Source: CAZYJD01 sp964647785 (GTDB lineage Bacteria; Bacteroidota; Bacteroidia; NS11-12g; UBA9320). From it: 7,676 nt of DNA. Every line of letters begins with the position of its first letter. The first letter of the stretch is position 1. The notes under the pieces are model-generated. The model was not told the DNA's origin and did not search any database. It was given only the letters and a program-made list of their open reading frames with translations. The stretch is from the NCBI GenBank assembly GCA_964647785.1, contig CAZYJD010000092.1, positions 1 to 7,676 on the forward strand, in the 5' to 3' direction. A program made the position numbers and the translations under genes. Shown here one piece after another: positions 1-5,533 of this stretch.

Positions 1-537
1 CTTCTCATTTAAGCGAATCAGAGCAAAAATAGCATAGTTGATCATATCTCTGTAGTTCGCATCGATGCCTTCTGAAACAAGGGTTTCACCATTATGGTTT
101 TCTATTTCTCGTATGCGCAAAACTTTCATTAAAATCATGTCGGTATAGGTTTCGATGCGCATATCTCGCCAAGCTTCACCGTAATCATGATTTTTGGCCA
201 TCATCAAATTCCGCGTGGTTTCCAGCTCCTGATCATAAGCTCTTAGAAGTTCATCTGGCCCTGCATGTTCAGCCGTACTGCCTAGTTTTAGCTGAATAAG
301 CGCAATAAGACAGTAGTTGATGATTCCGATGTATTCTGGCTCTACGCCTTCACCCACCTTGCTGTTTTTTTTCTCCTCAAGGGTACGCACCCTTTGAGCC
401 TTGATGAAAATTTGGTCAGTGAGGGAGGCTGGTCGAAGAATTCTCCAGCTGTTTCCGTAATCTCGGTTTTTCTTTTCGAAGAGTGCGCGGCATTTGCCGG
501 CAGCTGCATCATATTCCTGTTCTGTTTTGCTTTTCAA
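1..537 (-). CDS. DUF1599 (Nmad1-like) protein with two internal repeats, C-terminus cut by the window edge
   Basis: Reverse-strand reading from TTG at 537 gives 179 codons with no stop before the window edge. The protein has the DUF1599 / nucleotide modification associated domain 1 pattern. Motifs come in two sets about 92 residues apart: KKNRDYGNSW (22-31) and AKNHDYGEAW (114-123); TDQIFIKAQR (40-49) and TDMILMKVLR (132-141); INYCLIALIQL (73-83) and INYAIFALIRL (166-176). The second set ends where family members usually end, so only a few residues are probably missing. An in-frame TAG lies two codons before the TTG and there is no in-frame ATG near the N-terminus, so TTG is the only start that keeps the first motif. 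No signal peptide is seen, so it is probably cytosolic. Molecular function is not established; a link to nucleotides is suggested only by the domain name. It is divergent from folP, an arrangement I recall as common in Bacteroidota. Confidence 0.85.
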   Translation of the reverse strand, partial: MKSKTEQEYDAAAGKCRALFEKKNRDYGNSWRILRPASLTDQIFIKAQRVRTLEEKKNSKVGEGVEPEYIGIINYCLIALIQLKLGSTAEHAGPDELLRAYDQELETTRNLMMAKNHDYGEAWRDMRIETYTDMILMKVLRIREIENHNGETLVSEGIDANYRDMINYAIFALIRLNEK

Positions 538-559
538 GGGCTATGTTACTTCTTTGCTG

Positions 560-567
560 CAAATATA
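560..567 (-). promoter_or_regulatory. -7 promoter element (TATATTTG) for the DUF1599 gene
   Basis: Read on the minus strand this is TATATTTG, a perfect match to the Bacteroidota TAnnTTTG -7 consensus. It would start transcription about 15-20 bases before the TTG start codon at 537, giving a short leader. I see no convincing -33 element in the expected place, which lies inside the first codons of folP on the other strand. Confidence 0.55.
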
Positions 568-569
568 CT

Positions 570-582
570 GGAGAGGATTTTG
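570..582 (+). promoter_or_regulatory. Shine-Dalgarno site deciding the TTG start of folP
   Basis: GGAGAGG at 570-576 precedes TTG at 580-582. The GGAG core lies six bases from the start codon, a normal spacing. Strong Shine-Dalgarno sites are uncommon in Bacteroidota, so this one helps fix the start. The next in-frame candidates, GTG 634 and ATG 637, would remove the conserved segment before the first strand of the barrel. Confidence 0.6.
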
Positions 583-1413
583 AACCATTATTTAAACTGC
601 AGAGGAAAATTGCTGTCGCTTGCACAATCCCGGGTGATGGGCATTATTAATGTTACGCCCGATTCTTTTTATGATCAAAGTCGCAAGCAAACGAAACAGG
701 ATGTGATTGAAATGGCCAATATAATGCTTGATCAGGGCGCAGACATGCTGGATGTTGGTGCTTACAGCAGCAGGCCGGGGGCCGAAGATGTTTCGGAAGA
801 AAAAGAGATTGAACGCCTAATTCCTGCCATAGAGGCAATACGCGGAGAACATCCCGAAGCCGTTATTTCTGCTGATACGTTTCGCGCTAATGTGGCAGAA
901 GCCGCCATTGATGCCGGAGCCGATATCATTAACGACATCTCCGGCGGAATGGATGATCCGGAAATGATTTCTACAGTTGCGCGTTTGCAGGTGCCTTACA
1001 TCCTCATGCACAAAAAAGGAACGCCTGCCACCATGCAGCAAATGACTCAGTATGCGGATGTGAGTCTGGAGGTAATGGAATTTTTTAGGAAACAGATCGA
1101 AAGTTGTCGCTCAGCAGGAATCAAAGACCTTGTTCTTGACCCCGGCTTCGGGTTCGCCAAAAATTTGGAACAGAACTATCAGTTGTTGAGAGAGTTGAGC
1201 ATGTTCCAGCTACTGGACCTCCCCCTGTTAATTGGTGTTTCACGTAAGAGCATGATCCAGAAAGTAATTGGAAAACCTGCTGATCAGGCATTGAATGGCA
1301 CCAGCGCATTGCATATGGCGGCCCTTATCAACGGCGCCGCAATTTTAAGGGTGCACGATGTGGCCGAAGCGGTGGAAGTGGTGAAATTATTCAAGGCAGT
1401 CTGGACCACATAA
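580..1413 (+). CDS. folP: Dihydropteroate synthase
   Basis: Folate synthesis enzyme (DHPS) that condenses dihydropterin pyrophosphate with p-aminobenzoate to dihydropteroate in the cytosol; it is the sulfonamide target. From TTG 580 it is 277 residues, normal for the family. Visible motifs in order: LNCRGKLL near the N-terminus, VMGIINVTPDSFYD (first strand and pterin/phosphate loop), DVGAYSSRPGAEDV, ISADTFRANVA, INDISGG, YILMHKKGTPATMQ, LDPGFGFAKN, IGVSRKSMI, ALNGTSALH and a final AILRVHDV. All key segments are present, so the enzyme should be active. In the second loop SSRPG replaces the enterobacterial STRPG, which I regard as a normal Bacteroidota variant. The frame stays open 62 codons upstream to an ATG at 394, but that stretch is antisense to the DUF1599 gene and does not resemble DHPS. 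No clear terminator follows. Confidence 0.96.
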   Translation: MNHYLNCRGKLLSLAQSRVMGIINVTPDSFYDQSRKQTKQDVIEMANIMLDQGADMLDVGAYSSRPGAEDVSEEKEIERLIPAIEAIRGEHPEAVISADTFRANVAEAAIDAGADIINDISGGMDDPEMISTVARLQVPYILMHKKGTPATMQQMTQYADVSLEVMEFFRKQIESCRSAGIKDLVLDPGFGFAKNLEQNYQLLRELSMFQLLDLPLLIGVSRKSMIQKVIGKPADQALNGTSALHMAALINGAAILRVHDVAEAVEVVKLFKAVWTT

Positions 1414-1426
1414 CACAGACTTAAGG

Positions 1427-1434
1427 TAACTTTA
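1427..1434 (+). promoter_or_regulatory. Possible -7 element (TAACTTTA) upstream of the PhoX-like gene
   Basis: TAACTTTA matches seven of eight positions of TAnnTTTG. It lies just after the folP stop and about 158 bases before the PhoX-like start. The nine bases TAACTTTAG recur at 5456-5464 upstream of the lipoprotein gene. No -33 element at the expected distance is visible, so the call is weak; another near match (TACTTTG) lies at about 1450-1456. Confidence 0.25.
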
Positions 1435-1516
1435 GCAATAAGTTTAAAATACTTTGAATGATCTAATGACAAGTACTTTAATTCCAATTTTATGCTTTGC
1501 TTATCAACTTATATAC

Positions 1517-1528
1517 ATCATAAATGAT
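1517..1528. repeat. Short inverted repeat ATCAT-AA-ATGAT
   Basis: Two 5-bp arms separated by two bases lie in the AT-rich gap between folP and the PhoX-like gene, 63 bases before the latter's start. It could be an operator half-site pair, but chance palindromes of this size are common in AT-rich DNA. Confidence 0.25.
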
Positions 1529-1550
1529 ATAAATTCACGGTAAAATATGC

Positions 1551-1598
1551 TTAACATAGCTAGAAGAGCTTTGCCACTGAAAAATAGAGCTATGTTAA
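1551..1598 (+). promoter_or_regulatory. Inverted repeat that can hide the PhoX-like start codon in an RNA hairpin
   Basis: TTAACATAGCT (1551-1561) is perfectly complementary to AGCTATGTTAA (1588-1598), with a 26-base loop. The right arm contains the ATG at 1592-1594, so in mRNA the start codon would be paired and the ribosome docking region would lie in the loop. This is direct sequence observation; a regulatory role is inferred. Confidence 0.45.
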
Positions 1599-3424
1599 AA
1601 AAATTACTTCTTACTGCTGTTGTTGGTGGAATGTTTATGTCCGCCCAAGCGCAAATCAGATTTGACGCCAGCATTGACCCTGATTATTTTACTGATGTGG
1701 TAAAAGTTCCTTCTTCACCCTTGAAAATGCAAGTGCTTTTCATTGGTGGTTACGACAAGGTGCAGACTACTGCTACTTATGGAAATCCTGCCGGTGAGGC
1801 AACTGCCAAGCAGTGGCACGATTTCATCGGATTTACACCCGATCAGAGCGGACAATCGCTCGGTTGGATCTCAGTGAACCACGAAATGGTGGTTGCGGAT
1901 GACAACATTGGTGATGGTGGAGGAATGACCGTATTCCGCGTTCGCCGTGATGCCAATACCGACACCCTGATCATTGTAGATCAAACCCTCGAAGATGGCC
2001 GCAAAGGAAAATTCTTTAACGTTGATTTTGTGAACCACACGGGTGAAACCGGAATGAACTGTGGTGGAATTGTTTCTACTGTAGATGGTCGTATCTGGAC
2101 CGCTGAAGAGTGGAGAAGAAACAGCAATAACGATATTGCTGATCGCGATAAGAGCGATTTTATCATCGGACAGGGAACTGAAAACGGTCAGGCCGCTCCT
2201 GCAGGTTTCCAGGGTTTCAACGGACAGAAAATCCAAAAGTATCAGAACTACAATTACATGACGGAGATCGATCCCCGTCAGGCAAAAGCCGTTCGTAAAC
2301 AGTACAACTGGGGGCGCCAGGAATTCGAAGGTGGTGTGGTTATGCCTGATAACAAAACCGTTTATCTAGGTGTGGATGCCACTCCAGGATTCTTCAGCAA
2401 ATTTGTTGCTGACGAAGCCGGTGATTTCACCAAAGGCAAGACCTATGTTTACAAGCATGATGCTACGAGCAAATGGATAGAAATTGATAACTCAGACTTA
2501 AACAAGATGCTCAACTATGCCGATGAGGCTGTTGCTGCCGGTGCTACCATGTACAACCGTTTAGAGTGGGTGGCCTATGATCCAGTAGGTGGAAATGTTT
2601 ATTTGACTGAGACCGGACGTGATAATCCGGGTGGCAGATGGAGAGATGAACATGGTGCAGGTGCCGTTCACGCTCCACATCATCTTGCACGTGCTCAGGC
2701 TCAGGGAACGCATCCTGACAGCAGCCAGTATTGGGATTACTATGGCCGTGTTCTTGAGTATAACGTGAGCACCAGTGAAATGAAGCCATACATTGAAGGT
2801 GGGCCTTATGTAGAAGGTCGTCCTTCTCCTGGAGCATATCCTTCAACGCACCTGACCAATCCTGATGGACTTGGATTCATTAAGATCGGTGAAAAGAGCT
2901 ACATGATCATCATGGAAGATATCAATGGTACCAGTTTTGGTCGTCTGCCTTTGAACGCTCCGCGTGCAATTTGTGAAATGTTCTTGCTTGATATGAGCAT
3001 CAGCAATCCATCTATTGACGATCTCGTTCGCATTGCAGTGACTCCATTTGGTGCTGAAGTAACCGGTGCATGTGTAACAAGCGATAACAAAACCTTGCTG
3101 TTCAATGTACAGCACCCCGATGCATCCAACCCATTTCCATATAACAACTCCGTAACGATTGCACTTACAGGATGGGATTACGCTGAAACAGCAGGTCTGC
3201 TCAATCCGGTTAAAACCGGCAATGAAGTGTTCGGAATTTATCCGAACCCTGCTTCGCGCATTCTCTATCTGAATCAGCTTTCCGACATCGCGATCTACAA
3301 CGCACAAGGTCAGCGTATGAACGTTTACCGTGAAGTGAAGAGTGTTGACATTGCTCACCTCACTCCGGGCGTTTATTTCATAGTGAATCAGGAAGGTATT
3401 ACCAAAAAACTGATTGTTGAGTAA
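1592..3424 (+). CDS. PhoX/DUF839-type phosphatase with Sec signal and T9SS sorting tail
   Basis: 610 residues from ATG 1592. Residues 1-20 form a Sec signal peptide (MLKKLLLTAVVGG, cleavage probably after AQA). The body carries PhoX-like motifs: WISVNHE (92-98), NCGG (156-159) followed by IWTAEEW (168-174), GRQEFEGG (241-248), a VYLGVDATPGFF strand (257-268), RLEW (323-326) and NPDGLGF (423-429). In characterised PhoX, a Cys in the NC-G-G motif binds iron of an Fe/Ca cofactor, and Cys157 is in that position. From about residue 544 the sequence matches a T9SS type A tail: GIYPNPASRILYLN, IYNAQGQRM, LTPGVYFI and a final KKLIVE. The protein should therefore cross the outer membrane and be released or anchored at the surface, where PhoX-type enzymes hydrolyse phosphate esters. 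Classical PhoX uses Tat; this one does not appear to. An upstream ATG at 1547 adds 15 residues before the signal and is less likely. Other DUF839 roles are possible. Confidence 0.82.
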   Translation: MLKKLLLTAVVGGMFMSAQAQIRFDASIDPDYFTDVVKVPSSPLKMQVLFIGGYDKVQTTATYGNPAGEATAKQWHDFIGFTPDQSGQSLGWISVNHEMVVADDNIGDGGGMTVFRVRRDANTDTLIIVDQTLEDGRKGKFFNVDFVNHTGETGMNCGGIVSTVDGRIWTAEEWRRNSNNDIADRDKSDFIIGQGTENGQAAPAGFQGFNGQKIQKYQNYNYMTEIDPRQAKAVRKQYNWGRQEFEGGVVMPDNKTVYLGVDATPGFFSKFVADEAGDFTKGKTYVYKHDATSKWIEIDNSDLNKMLNYADEAVAAGATMYNRLEWVAYDPVGGNVYLTETGRDNPGGRWRDEHGAGAVHAPHHLARAQAQGTHPDSSQYWDYYGRVLEYNVSTSEMKPYIEGGPYVEGRPSPGAYPSTHLTNPDGLGFIKIGEKSYMIIMEDINGTSFGRLPLNAPRAICEMFLLDMSISNPSIDDLVRIAVTPFGAEVTGACVTSDNKTLLFNVQHPDASNPFPYNNSVTIALTGWDYAETAGLLNPVKTGNEVFGIYPNPASRILYLNQLSDIAIYNAQGQRMNVYREVKSVDIAHLTPGVYFIVNQEGITKKLIVE

Positions 3425-3428
3425 AACA

Positions 3429-5363
3429 ATGAGTGCGAAAAGATTAAAACTTTTCATATCGTTCGTTTTTTTGGGAACAGGGGCATTATTGATAATGTCC
3501 CTTTCCTCTTTTAAGCAGAATTCCACGCCTTTGTCGCTGGTTCGAAAAATGGTGGAGAGCGATTTGGGTCGATATGAACAGGCAGTGAAGCGATTTGCTG
3601 TCTTGAGTGAGCAAGGCACCTCTGAAGAAATCAGGACCTATTATTCGAATGAATTGCGACCTGCATTCAAACGATGTGAATGGGTATTGGCATATTTCGA
3701 TGCAGAGGCCTACAGCAAATGGATTAACGGAGCGCCCTTGCCCAAACTGGAAAAGAATGTACCGAACCCCACTGTGATAGAGCCCAATGGTTTTCAAACC
3801 GTTGATGAATGGATGGGTGGGGATGGGGCATCCCTGGAAGAAATCCGCGAATTGGCAAGTCTGTTATCTGATAAATCGAGCTCTTTGCTTAAATACATCC
3901 GTTCTGTTTCATGGAATGAGCGCCATTTTTTTGAGGCAGCCAGAAGTGAAGTGCTGCGGCTCTTTACTCTGGGCATCACCGGATTCGATAGCCCCGGCAC
4001 TCTATCTTCTATGAAGGATGCGGGATTTGTTTATGAGGTGTTACACGATTTTCTCGGATGCTACGGAAAAGAAGGCGAGAATCAGTGGAAAGAGGGTTAC
4101 CTCCGCTTAATTGCTTCAACCGCCGCAGGGAAAGAAATGCTGCTTCAATCGGATTTTGAAAATTTGGATCGGGCTGCCTTATACAAGCAATCATTGCAAC
4201 CTTTGTACGCCGGAATTTATCGATTTCAGAAGCAGCTTGGGGTAGAAACGGAAGCTGAAGTGGATAACAGCACTGCAATTGTCAATCCCGACATCGAGCA
4301 GCTGTTCGATCAAAGGTTTCTAAATACCACTTATTACATGGAGATGCCCATTCATGAAAAACAGCAGGAGCGGGAAAAACTGGGCAAGCTCCTTTTCTTC
4401 GATCCTGTACTGAGTTTAAATGCGGAGCGCGCCTGCGCCTCCTGTCATCAGCCAGGACATGGATTTGCCGAAGAACGGGCAAAAAGCCTCGCCAATGAAA
4501 AAGGGAAAACGATAAAAAGAAATGCCCCCGGTTTAATCAATGCGGTATATGCCCAGGACTTTTTCTATGACCTCAGATCGGGAAGATTACAAGATCAAAT
4601 AGAACATGTGGTATTCAGCCACGATGAATTCAATCTTCCCTACGATTCCATCCTCGACCGCCTGAATAGCTCAGTGGAATACGTGCAATTGTTTCAGGAG
4701 GCCTATCCTGAATTGGGACCGCGTGCGCTCAGCCAATACAGCATTAATGTATCTCTTGCTGCCTACGTATCGACCTTGGTTGACTGGAACAGCCCTTTCG
4801 ACCGCTATATGCGTTCTGAAGCGGATTTGAGTCCCGATGCCATTGCCGGTTTTAACTTGTTCATGGGTAAAGCCGCCTGTGCAACTTGTCATTTTCCACC
4901 GACTTTTTCCGGTTTGGTTCCTCCGCAATACGAAGAAAATGAATCTGAAGTTTTGGGCATTACCACCCATGCTGATTTTAAAAATCCACTTGCTGATTCC
5001 GATCCGGGCAGATATGCCAGCGGCAAACCGGTAGATAAATACCCCTTTTATCAAAACAGCATGAAAACCACTTCGGTGCGCAATGCGGAGCTAACCGCCC
5101 CCTATATGCACAATGGCAGCCTGAATACGCTCGAGGAGGTATTGGAGTTTTACAATCTCGGTGGAGGAGCTGGAATGGGCCTGGATGTTCAGAATCAAAC
5201 CCTACCCGCCGATCCGCTTGATTTGAGTGAGACCGAACTACAGCAACTCATCGCCTTTATCAAGAGTTTAAGTAACAATCCCTTTAACGATCAAGGCATT
5301 CAAGAACTTCCAGAGCTGGCAGATAAGCGCTTTAAAGGCCGCATTCCTGCTGGAGTTTACTGA
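3429..5363 (+). CDS. Diheme cytochrome c peroxidase (MauG/CCP family) with imelysin-like N-terminal domain
   Basis: 644 residues starting four bases after the PhoX-like stop, so probably translationally coupled. An N-terminal hydrophobic stretch (about 8-26) is a signal peptide or anchor, placing the protein in the periplasm. Residues about 30-285 are helical with segments I associate with imelysin-like domains of Bacteroidota peroxidases: FKRCEWVLAYF (80-90), NGAPLP and EPNGFQTVDEW (118-128). The imelysin GxHxxE motif is not seen. The peroxidase part begins at about 300 with LGKLLFFDPVLS, then heme site CASCH (336-340), RNAPGLINA, FFYDLRSGRLQDQ, the second heme site CATCH (484-488), DPGRYA, and APYMHNG with Met560, the expected axial ligand of the high-potential heme. 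MauG has Tyr there, so a peroxidase is more likely than a MauG-type oxidase. The family normally reduces hydrogen peroxide with electrons from small cytochromes. A TTG at 3414 could start it but would overlap the upstream gene by 11 bases. Confidence 0.9.
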   Translation: MSAKRLKLFISFVFLGTGALLIMSLSSFKQNSTPLSLVRKMVESDLGRYEQAVKRFAVLSEQGTSEEIRTYYSNELRPAFKRCEWVLAYFDAEAYSKWINGAPLPKLEKNVPNPTVIEPNGFQTVDEWMGGDGASLEEIRELASLLSDKSSSLLKYIRSVSWNERHFFEAARSEVLRLFTLGITGFDSPGTLSSMKDAGFVYEVLHDFLGCYGKEGENQWKEGYLRLIASTAAGKEMLLQSDFENLDRAALYKQSLQPLYAGIYRFQKQLGVETEAEVDNSTAIVNPDIEQLFDQRFLNTTYYMEMPIHEKQQEREKLGKLLFFDPVLSLNAERACASCHQPGHGFAEERAKSLANEKGKTIKRNAPGLINAVYAQDFFYDLRSGRLQDQIEHVVFSHDEFNLPYDSILDRLNSSVEYVQLFQEAYPELGPRALSQYSINVSLAAYVSTLVDWNSPFDRYMRSEADLSPDAIAGFNLFMGKAACATCHFPPTFSGLVPPQYEENESEVLGITTHADFKNPLADSDPGRYASGKPVDKYPFYQNSMKTTSVRNAELTAPYMHNGSLNTLEEVLEFYNLGGGAGMGLDVQNQTLPADPLDLSETELQQLIAFIKSLSNNPFNDQGIQELPELADKRFKGRIPAGVY

Positions 5364-5426
5364 TTGAATTATTAACAGCTTGCCCACATTTTACTTTAAG
5401 TATTTGATTTTGAGTCTGTAAAAATA

Positions 5427-5454
5427 TGTTTCATGGCTTGAATTATGTGAAACA
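5427..5454. promoter_or_regulatory. Inverted repeat TGTTTCA-n14-TGAAACA, possible operator
   Basis: Two perfect 7-bp arms at 5427-5433 and 5448-5454 have centres 21 bp apart, about two helical turns, as expected for a dimeric regulator. No T-run follows, so it is not a typical terminator for the peroxidase gene. It abuts the possible -7 element at 5456. Confidence 0.4.
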
Positions 5455-5455
5455 A

Positions 5456-5463
5456 TAACTTTA
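5456..5463 (+). promoter_or_regulatory. Possible -7 element (TAACTTTA) upstream of the lipoprotein gene
   Basis: Seven of eight matches to TAnnTTTG, with the same extended nonamer TAACTTTAG as at 1427-1435. A TTG at 5438-5440 is 15 bases upstream, shorter than the usual spacing to a -33 element. Another candidate is the TTTG at 5496-5499, just after the direct repeats. Confidence 0.25.
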
Positions 5464-5466
5464 GGA

Positions 5467-5486
5467 TAACAAATCCTTAACAAATC
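5467..5486 (+). promoter_or_regulatory. Two TAACAAATC direct repeats with 11-bp period, possible response-regulator box
   Basis: Identical 9-mers start at 5467 and 5478, exactly 11 bp apart, so they lie on the same face of the helix. This is the geometry of OmpR/PhoB-family sites, including Pho boxes. A related TAACAAAAT at 5527-5535 runs into the start codon of the lipoprotein gene. The repeat is seen directly; the regulator is inferred. Confidence 0.45.
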
Positions 5487-5533
5487 AAGAAGTGCTTTGC
5501 ACCATCAATCAAAGACGCAAAAACGTTAACAAA

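Noticed and set aside
394..579. Extension of the folP frame to an ATG at 394
   Set aside because: It is antisense to conserved DUF1599 codons, shows no DHPS similarity, and the TTG at 580 has a Shine-Dalgarno site and gives the usual family length.
1547..1591. Upstream ATG giving an ARRALPLK sequence that recalls a Tat motif
   Set aside because: Several charged residues (KNRAMLKK) separate the RR from the hydrophobic core, unlike Tat signals, and the ATG at 1592 gives a standard Sec signal directly.
3414..3428. TTG start for the peroxidase overlapping the phosphatase stop
   Set aside because: The ATG at 3429 is a better codon and leaves a normal basic signal-peptide start (MSAKRLK).
2843..3619. 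258-codon open frame on the minus strand
   Set aside because: It lies opposite the phosphatase C-terminus and the peroxidase N-terminus, both well supported, and its translation shows no recognisable domain.
5427..5454. Terminator for the peroxidase gene
   Set aside because: The arms are only 7 bp with a 14-base AT-rich loop and no T-run follows; an operator is more plausible.
5463..5477. Small hairpin AGGAT-AACAA-ATCCT as an RNA element
   Set aside because: The stem has only five pairs and it overlaps the 11-bp direct repeats, which explain the sequence better.
5492..5533. GTG start for the lipoprotein
   Set aside because: It would put 14 mostly polar residues before a complete lipoprotein signal that starts at ATG 5534.
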